A DNA stretch of 14,077 nt from SVFI01 sp045535935 (GCA_045535935.1 JAZSMO010000050.1:1-14077); one strand, 5' to 3'; counted from the first letter of the stretch, positions 7,019 to 13,920 are shown. The notes: generated from the sequence alone by a model not told the origin. Numbers and translations: made by a program.

Positions 7019-8779
7019 TCAATTTGCAGCATTCAGTGTATATTCACCCGACTGCGTCACATAAAATGCATTTCCGCCCTTGTACGTTGTAGAATCTCCG
7101 GACACAGTAAAGTTTTCGTCTCCAAACTTATATTTTTTGTTTTTATACAGTTTGACTGCTTTTCCGCCCGGTACTTTTCCGTCTTTTCTCCACTCGGACG
7201 CCAGATACACCGTGACTTTTCTGATATTGCCCGCCTTATCCTCGGCGCGGATGACATATTTTTCCGTTTCATCATCCGACGATTCCAGTTTGAAGGTCGC
7301 CTTGCCAGCCTCCACGGTCTTGGCCTCACCGTTTACTTTGACACTGCTCAGATTGTCATCCGTCACTTTGACCGACAGTTTGTCCACATAATAAGTTTCT
7401 CCGGAGGTGCGATTGACTTCCGGCTTTAACTTATCAATTCTGATTGTTTCAAGCTTTGCCTGCTGCGTAATCTGACCGGTCGATGTTTTCGACAGATAAA
7501 CTCCCGGAGTTTTCACCGTGCTACTGTAAACAACCGTATCCGCAAATTCATCATCCAATGATTGCGCAATCTGATAGCCTGTAAGCGGTGTTACCGTCAC
7601 ATCCGATGTATAATAGCCGTTTTCGCCCTTTTCGCCGGAAAGTGTGTAAAAGTCATCCGGCATCGCAATGGAAGGTTCTTTTTTTACAACAACCGTTGCG
7701 CCTATATCAAACGAATCATAGCATACTCCTTCGGATGTACAAAGCTGTACGGAAAGAGTTCCGGTGTTGGTTCCGGCCGCAACTCCTTTTTTCAGACTCA
7801 TGTTAAATGTAACCACATTCCCTTTCGCAAGAGAAATCGGTGAATTGTATGCCACCGCTGCTGTGCCGGATGCTACGGAAATCATATCACTCCACGCACC
7901 GGACGGCACAAGACGAATCTGCACATTTGCAAGACCGCTGTTCGTAATTTTCATCGTCTCTGTCTTTGTCGTCTGATATCCCACCACAAAATCACCGTAA
8001 GAAACGGATGTTTTATCTCCGGAAACCGCATAAATTTCGCCGAGAGATTTCTCTTCTATGACAGATGCAGGTAACGGGTACTTGATTCCATCAAAAGAAA
8101 CAGACAGACCGCTTTGTCCCTCTGTTGTAATCGTTGTCTCCGTTTTAGAATTAAGTTGTATGGAAAGCTTATCCGACAATGCTTCGCTGCCCAGATACAC
8201 AAACTGATCCTTCACTCGTATCGTTGTGGGCGAGCTGTCAATCTCCGAGAAACCATAACCGTCCATCAAAAGAACATCCGCCGACATCGCACCGGACGTC
8301 ATTACCGCTCCGGAACCGGTTTCCCTGATATCCAGTATCCCGTAGGATGCCCCGTCCTCAGAATGAAGCATGGAAGAACCAAGCAGCGTCAAAGAAGTGA
8401 TTTTTCCGCGATTGTATATCGTACCGTCCGTAAGTTCCAGTTCATAGTTGATTGTTCCTGAATTGTCTATCTGATTGTTGTAATATCCGCTCGGGATGAT
8501 AATGCCGGCGTTCATCGTCGCAGTGGCCGGAATCATCAGTTTTCCTGTCCCTACAGAATCTCCGGACTGCAGGGTTACCTGATGGTTTACCGTCAGTCCC
8601 GGTGCAAACCGGAGCACTCCGCCACTGGTAACCACGTAGCCGTCCGTGTAGCTGTCAGATTCCAAGGTGTAATCCGTCGTAATGTAGTTTGGTGCACCAA
8701 ACGTCGTAAATGAACCGCTTTGCAGACAAATCATAAAAAGCAATATCCATGCCATCAATTTCCGTAGTCTTTTTTTCAT
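7019..8779 (-). CDS. Secreted beta-rich protein with Ig-like domain, first gene of the operon
   Basis: 586-aa exported protein of unknown function. A clear signal peptide (KKRLRK, then hydrophobic 8-20) should be cleaved after FGA at residue 29. The N-terminal part (about 35-200) is rich in short Gly/Ser/Thr strands with repeated 'SGT/DGT/NRG' turns, like a parallel beta-helix. The middle (about 250-365) resembles an ASPM/choice-of-anchor Ig-like fold. Residues about 446-526 (IDKLKPEV...DDNLSSVKVNG...AEDKAGNIRKV) are a typical bacterial Ig-like domain. The mature protein has only two cysteines (347 and 353, CX5C), perhaps a disulfide. There is no LPXTG, SLH, choline-binding or C-terminal TM anchor, so it is released or held by partners. 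The ATG has a GGGGG stretch 6 nt upstream. The operon promoter lies directly before it. Inference: an extracellular ligand or sensor piece for the FecR/CHASE2 proteins. Confidence 0.85.
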   Translation of the reverse strand: MKKRLRKLMAWILLFMICLQSGSFTTFGAPNYITTDYTLESDSYTDGYVVTSGGVLRFAPGLTVNHQVTLQSGDSVGTGKLMIPATATMNAGIIIPSGYYNNQIDNSGTINYELELTDGTIYNRGKITSLTLLGSSMLHSEDGASYGILDIRETGSGAVMTSGAMSADVLLMDGYGFSEIDSSPTTIRVKDQFVYLGSEALSDKLSIQLNSKTETTITTEGQSGLSVSFDGIKYPLPASVIEEKSLGEIYAVSGDKTSVSYGDFVVGYQTTKTETMKITNSGLANVQIRLVPSGAWSDMISVASGTAAVAYNSPISLAKGNVVTFNMSLKKGVAAGTNTGTLSVQLCTSEGVCYDSFDIGATVVVKKEPSIAMPDDFYTLSGEKGENGYYTSDVTVTPLTGYQIAQSLDDEFADTVVYSSTVKTPGVYLSKTSTGQITQQAKLETIRIDKLKPEVNRTSGETYYVDKLSVKVTDDNLSSVKVNGEAKTVEAGKATFKLESSDDETEKYVIRAEDKAGNIRKVTVYLASEWRKDGKVPGGKAVKLYKNKKYKFGDENFTVSGDSTTYKGGNAFYVTQSGEYTLNAAN

Positions 8780-8807
8780 TCAAAACCCCCGAACACACAT
8801 TTTTTTA

Positions 8808-8837
8808 ATTTTACATGAAGCTATAAAGTCATGTCAA
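8808..8837 (-). promoter_or_regulatory. Sigma-A-like promoter of the signalling operon
   Basis: On the minus strand TTGACA (8832-8837) and TAAAAT (8808-8813) are separated by 18 nt. Transcription would start near 8801, giving a leader of about 20 nt with a GGGGG ribosome-site-like stretch (8786-8790). I see no other convincing promoter inside the eight-gene cluster, though gaps of at most 29 nt leave little room for one. Confidence 0.7.
8813..8834. promoter_or_regulatory. Inverted repeat overlapping the operon promoter
   Basis: ACATGA (8813-8818) and TCATGT (8829-8834) form a perfect 6-bp inverted repeat with a 10-bp centre. It touches both the -10 and the -35 of the minus-strand promoter, a position expected for a repressor operator. 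Short arms mean chance is possible. Confidence 0.35.
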
Positions 8838-8840
8838 CTT

Positions 8841-8868
8841 TTGTTGCGTAAAATCCTCTTTGTATGAT
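8841..8868 (+). promoter_or_regulatory. Putative promoter of the membrane-protein gene, leaderless
   Basis: TTGTTG (8841-8846) and TATGAT (8863-8868) are 16 nt apart on the plus strand. Transcription would start near 8875, about 5 nt before the ATG at 8880. The -35 lies only 3 bp from the -35 of the opposite promoter, so polymerase should occupy one at a time. Confidence 0.5.
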
Positions 8869-8879
8869 AGTATTTTTTT

Positions 8880-10184
8880 ATGAAAAAAAACAAAATTTTA
8901 AAGTACAGTTTCATATTGCTTATCACATTGGCTGTAGAGCTTGTTCTTCTGACCTGCTCTGCACGCATTCCTTCCGGGAAACTTAAGGAAAACATCCGGG
9001 AATCCGCAGAGTTTTTGTGCGAAAAACAACCCTTTTTTCATCTGACGGAAAAAGATAAGGCTTCAAAAATCGACCGCCATGCAGATGCCATTCTCTTAAA
9101 CATTGCATACAGCTGTGACAGCTCGGCGCCGTTTGCCTCCGTCATGCGTTCCATGTACTATTATGACGAATATGCGAACGAAAACGACAACCTGCTTTAT
9201 TGCGTCCGAAACGATGCGGCTCCGACCTATGAATACATGCGCTACTGGCACGGATCGCTGGCGTTTCTCAGACCGCTTTTTTTGTTCTTTAACCTATCGC
9301 AGATTTATATACTGAACATGATCCTGCTGGCCATTCTCCTTCTTATCGCCTTTTGGACCATAAAGAAAGAATACAGCCTCGGGACCGGAATCTGCTTCCT
9401 TGTCGCCTGCTTTGTGTGCGCTGTCTGGTACGTACCGTTCTCGCTGGAATACATGTCCACATTTGTCATTGCCTTCGGATCAGTTCCGATTATTTTACGG
9501 CTCCGGCGCAAATATACCGGTTCCGCCATCCCTGTTTTTCTCGTTTTGGGAAGCCTGACTGCATTTACAGACTTTTTGACAACGGAAACCTTGACTTTTT
9601 TGTTACCGTTGACCCTCTACATATTAAAACAGAACGAAAAAAAGATTCTCTTCTGTGTCAAGTCCGGTGTCAGCTGGCTGTTTGGCTACGGCTTTACATG
9701 GAGTTTCAAATGGGTACTCTACAGTATGGTATTTCGAACAAACGGCATTTCCGATGCCCTTGCAAGCACCGCCGAGCGAACCGGCGGCGAGGCAGCTGCT
9801 TCCATGAACCTGATTCAGCAGATCAACGGTGCACTCCTGCGAAATCTCCGGTGTCTGTTTCCGGTTTCGCATTTGGGTGACCGGATCGGTTTTGTTCTTC
9901 CGGTTCTCCTGCTTGTTTTGATTGCTATGGTGTTCTATCTGGTCAAAAAGCAAAAGAATCTTCCGGACGTTGTCCCGGTATTGTTTTTGATCGGGCTGAT
10001 TCCGTATGTACGGTTTGCCGTTTTGTCCAATCATTCCTATATCCATTATTTCTTCACCTTCCGTGCACAGCTTGTCAGCATATTTTGTCTGCTTCTCATC
10101 TTTTACCACGGAACGGATGTTGCATTTTTAAAACAAGAATACCAAAAACTCAAACAAAGCTTTCGAGCAAAAAAGAGACGCTGA
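8880..10184 (+). CDS. Polytopic membrane protein of unknown function
   Basis: 434-aa integral membrane protein. TM1 is at about 8-26. A hydrophilic extracytoplasmic loop of about 100 residues follows. Then come about eight or nine helices between 131 and 409, and a basic Lys/Arg C-terminus (YQKLKQSFRAKKRR) that should be cytoplasmic. Notable stretches are YEYMRYWHGSLAFLRPL just before the second helix, TDFLTTET near 230-237, and NHSYIHYFFTFRAQ (384-397) before the last helix. A large loop after TM1 and many helices recall GT-C glycosyltransferase-like proteins, but I see no decisive catalytic motif there, so this is only a suggestion. An in-frame TAG at 8868-8870 rules out an upstream start. 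There is no Shine-Dalgarno before the ATG. Its stop lies inside the terminator hairpin. It is transcribed divergently from the signalling operon and convergently with yajC. Confidence 0.82.
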   Translation: MKKNKILKYSFILLITLAVELVLLTCSARIPSGKLKENIRESAEFLCEKQPFFHLTEKDKASKIDRHADAILLNIAYSCDSSAPFASVMRSMYYYDEYANENDNLLYCVRNDAAPTYEYMRYWHGSLAFLRPLFLFFNLSQIYILNMILLAILLLIAFWTIKKEYSLGTGICFLVACFVCAVWYVPFSLEYMSTFVIAFGSVPIILRLRRKYTGSAIPVFLVLGSLTAFTDFLTTETLTFLLPLTLYILKQNEKKILFCVKSGVSWLFGYGFTWSFKWVLYSMVFRTNGISDALASTAERTGGEAAASMNLIQQINGALLRNLRCLFPVSHLGDRIGFVLPVLLLVLIAMVFYLVKKQKNLPDVVPVLFLIGLIPYVRFAVLSNHSYIHYFFTFRAQLVSIFCLLLIFYHGTDVAFLKQEYQKLKQSFRAKKRR

Positions 10185-10205
10185 TGCAGGCATCAACGTC
10201 TCTTT
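10172..10205. terminator. Bidirectional intrinsic terminator
   Basis: Arms 10172-10187 and 10190-10205 pair over 16 positions. Read on the minus strand the one irregular position is a G-U wobble, and the stem is followed by six U. Read on the plus strand it is a C-A mismatch followed by a weaker U-rich tail (TTTATACTTTA). It terminates yajC on the minus strand and probably the membrane-protein gene on the plus strand, whose TGA stop (10182-10184) is inside the stem. Confidence 0.88.
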
Positions 10206-10225
10206 ATACTTTACTTCAAAATATT

Positions 10226-10555
10226 TTATTCAGCGTCCGGTTTTTCCACCTGGGCAATCGCTGTCTTGTTCATCGGGATACGACAGTTTTTGTTATTACC
10301 GAACTCTACGATTACGGTATTCTGCTCATCGTCGATATCAATCAGGATTCCGTAGAAACCGCTTGTCGTCAACACACTGTCGCCGACCGCCATAGAAGCA
10401 AACATTGCGTTCATTCTCTTCTGCTCTTTTTTCTGCGGACGAACCATCATAAGATAAATGATTGCAACAAAAAAAATAATATATCCAACAAGAAAAAGTC
10501 CTGATCCCTGTGCGCTAGGCGCTGCTGCAGCATCTGCTGTTAATAAAAGTCCCAT
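10226..10555 (-). CDS. yajC: Preprotein translocase subunit YajC
   Basis: 109-aa single-pass membrane protein, the usual YajC length. The TM helix is at about 19-38 with almost nothing hydrophilic before it. The family signature RPQKKEQK follows directly at 39-46. The soluble part has the typical GDSVLTTSGFYGILIDIDDEQNTVIVEFGNN core. YajC associates with SecDF and the Sec translocon. The ATG has GGAGG 8 nt upstream (10564-10568 on the given strand). It follows tgt in the common tgt-yajC order, but a terminator stands downstream and no secD or secF follows here. A separate promoter lies just upstream. Confidence 0.96.
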   Translation of the reverse strand: MGLLLTADAAAAPSAQGSGLFLVGYIIFFVAIIYLMMVRPQKKEQKRMNAMFASMAVGDSVLTTSGFYGILIDIDDEQNTVIVEFGNNKNCRIPMNKTAIAQVEKPDAE

Positions 10556-10599
10556 GTTAAAAACCTCCGTTTATGTTTCAAATTTTCATACTAGAAGAT

Positions 10600-10628
10600 A
10601 TCATACACAAATTATGGGAGTTGTGCAA
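10600..10628 (-). promoter_or_regulatory. Sigma-A-like promoter of yajC
   Basis: TTGCAC (10623-10628) and TATGAT (10600-10605) on the minus strand, spacer 17 nt, in the 90-nt gap after tgt. No terminator is visible between tgt and this promoter, so yajC may also receive read-through transcription. Confidence 0.65.
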
Positions 10629-10645
10629 GTAAAACCTTTATAAAC

Positions 10646-11776
10646 TTACTCGCCCGCCGCCATGCTCTCCAGCATTTCTTTTTTGTAGGCAGCAAATCTG
10701 CCCTCATCCAGTGCGGTGCGGATGTCTTCCATCATGTGGTTGTAAAAATACAGGTTGTGAAGGACACAAAGCCGCATACCGAGCATCTCTTTTGCCTTGA
10801 GAAGATGGCGGATGTATGCGCGGCTGTAACGCCTGCAGGCCGGACACTGACAGCCTTCCTCGATCGGACGTGTATCCAGCTCATATTTGGCGTTGAAAAG
10901 ATTGATTTTGCCATGCTTTGTATACAGATGTCCGTGGCGTCCGTTTCGCGACGGATAGACACAGTCAAAAAAGTCGATTCCACGGTCCACTGCCTCCAAA
11001 ATGTTGGCCGGTGTTCCGACTCCCATCAGATAATGCGGTTTGTCCTGTGGCAGATAAGGAACTGTCTCCTCGATCACATAATACATCTCCTCGTGGGATT
11101 CTCCCACGGCAAGACCGCCCAATGCATATCCCTGCAGATCAAATTCTGCGATGCGTTTTGCATGCTCCACACGGATATCTTTGTAAATCGCCCCCTGGTT
11201 GATACCGAACAGCCACTGCTGATTGTTAATGGTGTCATCCAGTGTATTTAAGCGGTCCATCTCTTTTTTACAGCGTTCCAGCCATCTGGTCGTACGATCC
11301 ACGGAATTTTTGACATAGTTGTAATCCGCTTTGCTCGGCGGACACTCGTCAAATGCCATGGCGATCGTCGATGCAAGATGGGACTGAATCTGCATACTTT
11401 CCTCCGGTCCCATGAAAATCTTGCGACCGTCGATATGGGAATTAAAATAGACGCCTTCTTCCTTGATCTTGCGAAGGCCCGCAAGGGAAAATACCTGAAA
11501 TCCGCCGGAATCCGTCAAAATCGGCTTGTCCCACACCATAAATTTGTGCAGACCGCCCAGCTTGTGTACCACTTCATCGCCCGGTCTCACATGGAGATGG
11601 TACGTGTTGGAAAGCTGAATCTGTGTACCGATGGCTTCCAGATCCTCCGTACCGACTGCGCCCTTGATTGCAGCAATCGTACCGACATTCATAAAAACCG
11701 GCGTCTGTACGACGCCGTGTGGTGTGGTTGCAACACCGCGTCTGGCATTGCCCTCCTGTTTTATCACTTTAAACAT
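10646..11776 (-). CDS. tgt: tRNA-guanine transglycosylase (queuine/preQ1 insertion)
   Basis: 376-aa bacterial Tgt, full length. It exchanges guanine-34 in GUN-anticodon tRNAs (Asp, Asn, His, Tyr) for preQ1 on the way to queuosine. The general base Asp89 lies in the motif TDSGGFQVFSL. The nucleophile Asp271 lies in DCVYPSRNGRHG. The zinc site is Cys309, Cys311, Cys314 (CQCPAC) and His340 (LHNLYFYNH). The substrate-binding GINQGAIY loop is at 191-198. The ATG is preceded by GAGG at a slightly long spacing. It starts 20 nt after the carboxypeptidase gene, so the two are probably co-transcribed. No other queuosine gene is visible in the window. Confidence 0.98.
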   Translation of the reverse strand: MFKVIKQEGNARRGVATTPHGVVQTPVFMNVGTIAAIKGAVGTEDLEAIGTQIQLSNTYHLHVRPGDEVVHKLGGLHKFMVWDKPILTDSGGFQVFSLAGLRKIKEEGVYFNSHIDGRKIFMGPEESMQIQSHLASTIAMAFDECPPSKADYNYVKNSVDRTTRWLERCKKEMDRLNTLDDTINNQQWLFGINQGAIYKDIRVEHAKRIAEFDLQGYALGGLAVGESHEEMYYVIEETVPYLPQDKPHYLMGVGTPANILEAVDRGIDFFDCVYPSRNGRHGHLYTKHGKINLFNAKYELDTRPIEEGCQCPACRRYSRAYIRHLLKAKEMLGMRLCVLHNLYFYNHMMEDIRTALDEGRFAAYKKEMLESMAAGE

Positions 11777-11796
11777 AAATTTTCCTCATTTCCGCC

Positions 11797-12690
11797 TTAT
11801 TGTTCCTGCAGATCGGACACAAATTCTTCGAGCGTCAGATCATGGTCATACATGTATTTTGCAGCTGCCTTCCCGACATACCGGAAATGCCACGGTTCAT
11901 AGCTGATACCGGTAATATCTTCCTTTCCTTTCGGATAACGAAGAATAAATCCATACTCATAACTGTGCTGTGCAAGCCATTGACCGGCCTTTGTGTCTTC
12001 AAATCCCTCGTTGAGGGACTGATAAGTATCCGTCACAATATCCAGTGCCAGACCGATCTGATGCTCGGATGCGCCGGGCACGGTAACCGCCTGCGCCGTC
12101 ACACGATAAGCCTCCAGATAAGACATTTTCTTTTTCATATATGCCTTGATCTTGCGGTTAAAAAGATAAATCTGTCGTTCATAGTCTCTGTACGGCGAGC
12201 AGATCACCAATGTCACTCCGTCGTCCTTTGCCGCCTGCATCATCTGCTGCAACTCCGGAATAATGCGTTCATCACACTTCATACTTCCCTTGGAAGTCGA
12301 AATCGTTCCGAGGGTAAATTCATAATCCTCCGGAATGGAATGCTGCTTGTTAATCAGAACGATTTTCCAGTCATCCACATCAAAAGAATCGAGCGCAACT
12401 TCTCCGTCCTTCGGTAAATCCGTCTCTTCCACCACATCGGAATAGTCGGTTTTCATGACATCATCCAGCGTAAAAATCTCCTCCGCATTCACATCTCCGT
12501 GATCCTTGAGCTCTTCCTCTGTCAAAAGATCCTCGTCTTCAATCACTTCCACTTCTTCTGTCAGCGACGTTGCCGGAATATCATCCGCATTGATTTCCAA
12601 TTGTTCATATATAAAGCTGTTGCTTATGATAAAAATAATACATACGCACAACATGCATAGCAGTTTGCGTAACTTCAGCGTTTTTTTCAT
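11797..12690 (-). CDS. VanY-type D-alanyl-D-alanine carboxypeptidase (membrane-anchored)
   Basis: 297-aa zinc peptidase of the M15B/VanY family, acting outside the membrane on stem-peptide D-Ala-D-Ala ends. A hydrophobic segment at about 10-27 is a signal anchor or signal peptide. An acidic, disordered-looking region covers about 35-105. The peptidase domain covers about 108-297. The zinc ligands are His210 and Asp217 in SEHQIGLALDIV and His268 in EPWHFRYVG. Glu265 is the general base. SPYRDYERQ (165-173) carries the substrate-binding Arg segment. The ATG at 12690 has a GGTGG-like ribosome site. It is the first gene of a unit with tgt 20 nt downstream, and its promoter overlaps that of aroC. 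There are no vanRS/HAX neighbours, so a cell-wall maturation role is more likely than glycopeptide resistance. Confidence 0.94.
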   Translation of the reverse strand: MKKTLKLRKLLCMLCVCIIFIISNSFIYEQLEINADDIPATSLTEEVEVIEDEDLLTEEELKDHGDVNAEEIFTLDDVMKTDYSDVVEETDLPKDGEVALDSFDVDDWKIVLINKQHSIPEDYEFTLGTISTSKGSMKCDERIIPELQQMMQAAKDDGVTLVICSPYRDYERQIYLFNRKIKAYMKKKMSYLEAYRVTAQAVTVPGASEHQIGLALDIVTDTYQSLNEGFEDTKAGQWLAQHSYEYGFILRYPKGKEDITGISYEPWHFRYVGKAAAKYMYDHDLTLEEFVSDLQEQ

Positions 12691-12731
12691 CCTTTGTCCA
12701 CCCTGATTTCTGCAAGTAAAAACACAAATAA

Positions 12732-12760
12732 ATCATATCATAACAAAATACGCTTTGCAA
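12732..12760 (-). promoter_or_regulatory. Promoter of the carboxypeptidase-tgt unit
   Basis: On the minus strand TTGCAA (12755-12760) and TATGAT (12732-12737) are 17 nt apart, with a TGA just before the -10 giving an extended -10 element. The -35 hexamer is palindromic and is the same six bases used by the opposite promoter. Confidence 0.7.
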
Positions 12761-12780
12761 ACATAAGTGGCATAGCGTAT
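12748..12780. promoter_or_regulatory. Inverted repeat spanning the divergent promoters
   Basis: ATACGCT (12748-12754) and AGCGTAT (12774-12780) are perfect 7-bp inverted copies, 26 bp centre to centre. One arm abuts the shared -35. The other overlaps the aroC -10. It could be an operator for a dimeric regulator controlling both directions. Confidence 0.4.
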
Positions 12781-12783
12781 AAT
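12755..12783 (+). promoter_or_regulatory. Promoter of aroC
   Basis: On the plus strand TTGCAA (12755-12760) and a perfect TATAAT (12778-12783) are 17 nt apart. Transcription would start near 12790, giving a leader of about 33 nt with the aroC ribosome site. Confidence 0.75.
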
Positions 12784-12811
12784 AAATATGTTTTTAAATC
12801 AGTCACTATTC

Positions 12812-12817
12812 GGAGGT
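12812..12817 (+). promoter_or_regulatory. Ribosome binding site of aroC
   Basis: GGAGGT with a 5-nt spacer to the ATG at 12823. It places the start there and not at 12694, where the open frame begins upstream of the promoter. Confidence 0.9.
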
Positions 12818-12822
12818 GTTTT

Positions 12823-13920
12823 ATGGCAGGTTCCATTTTCGGAAAACATTTTACAATACAGACGTTCGGCGAATCCCACGGAGAAGGTATCGGTGTTGTC
12901 GTTGACGGTTGTCCTGCGGGACTTTCGCTTTCTGCAGCGGACATTCAAGCATATCTCAACCGCCGCAAACCGGGGCAGAGCAAATTTGCCACTCCGCGCA
13001 AGGAAGCGGATGAGGTAGAAATCCTCTCCGGCGTTTTTGAAGGAAAAACTACCGGTACGCCAATCGCGCTTCTTGTCAGAAATACATCCCAGCGTTCCGG
13101 CGATTATTCGGAGATTGCATCCTATTACAGACCGGGACATGCAGATTATACCTTTGATGAAAAATACGGATTCCGCGACTATCGCGGTGGCGGACGCTCT
13201 TCGGGGCGCGAGACCATCGGACGTGTGGCAGCAGGTGCTATCGCTCTGAAACTGTTAAAAGAGCTCGGTATCGAGATTTGCGCCTACACCCGTTCCATCG
13301 GTCCTGTGACAATCGATTATGCCAATTTTGATAAAGAAACGATTTTATCCACTCCGACTTCTATGCCGGATGCGGAGGCTTCCGCAAAGGCCGAGGCATA
13401 TCTGGAAGAATGTATGAAGTCTCTCGACTCTTCCGGCGGCGTTATTGAGTGTATTGCCAAAGGTGTTCCGTCCGGAATCGGTGAACCTGTTTTTGAAAAA
13501 CTTGATGCCAATCTCGGCAAAGCAATCATGTCCATCGGAAGTGTCAAAGCCTTTGAAATCGGTGACGGTATTGCTGTTGCCACAATGAAGGGCTCCGAAA
13601 ACAACGACTCTTTCGTTATGAAAGACGGCGCTGTAGCAAAAGCAACAAATCACAGTGGCGGAATTTTAGGCGGTATCAGCGATGGTTCGGATATCGTACT
13701 TCGCGCTTATATCAAACCTACCCCGTCCATCTTTAAAGAACAAAACACCGTAAATAAAAACGGCGAAAACATTTCCGTTCAGATCAAAGGACGCCACGAT
13801 CCGGTGATTGTTCCTCGTGCGGTCGTTGTAGTCGAAGCCATGACTGCACTGACAATCTTGGATTTGATGATGGAAAATGCTACTGCAAAGCTTGATAACT
13901 TGAAGAAGATTTATGAATAA
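12823..13920 (+). CDS. aroC: Chorismate synthase
   Basis: 365-aa chorismate synthase, converting 5-enolpyruvylshikimate-3-phosphate to chorismate with reduced FMN, the last common step of aromatic amino acid synthesis. Family motifs are in order: FGESHGEGIGVVVDGCPAG near the start, NRRKPGQSKFATPRKEADEV, GTPIALLVRN, YRPGHADYTFDEKYGFRDYRGGGRSS, SGGVIECIAKGVPSGIGEPVF, NHSGGILGGISDGSDI and GRHDPVIVPRAVVVVEAM near the end. All signature regions are intact. The open frame runs back to 12694, but translation must begin at 12823: that ATG has a strong ribosome site, fits the family N-terminus, and lies after the promoter. No other shikimate gene is present; the regulator of the shared promoter region is unknown. 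No clear terminator follows. Confidence 0.98.
   Translation: MAGSIFGKHFTIQTFGESHGEGIGVVVDGCPAGLSLSAADIQAYLNRRKPGQSKFATPRKEADEVEILSGVFEGKTTGTPIALLVRNTSQRSGDYSEIASYYRPGHADYTFDEKYGFRDYRGGGRSSGRETIGRVAAGAIALKLLKELGIEICAYTRSIGPVTIDYANFDKETILSTPTSMPDAEASAKAEAYLEECMKSLDSSGGVIECIAKGVPSGIGEPVFEKLDANLGKAIMSIGSVKAFEIGDGIAVATMKGSENNDSFVMKDGAVAKATNHSGGILGGISDGSDIVLRAYIKPTPSIFKEQNTVNKNGENISVQIKGRHDPVIVPRAVVVVEAMTALTILDLMMENATAKLDNLKKIYE

Noticed and set aside
10629..10645. Terminator after tgt
   Set aside because: Only a weak 5-bp AGTAA/TTACT pairing with a large loop is seen around 10620-10650; no GC stem or U-run.
11797..12690. Vancomycin resistance gene vanY
   Set aside because: No vanR, vanS, vanH, ligase or vanX gene is near. 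VanY-type carboxypeptidases are common chromosomal wall enzymes.
12694..12822. N-terminal extension of the chorismate synthase frame
   Set aside because: It would begin upstream of the -35 and -10 elements and adds 43 residues foreign to the family. The ATG at 12823 has a strong ribosome site and the usual N-terminus.
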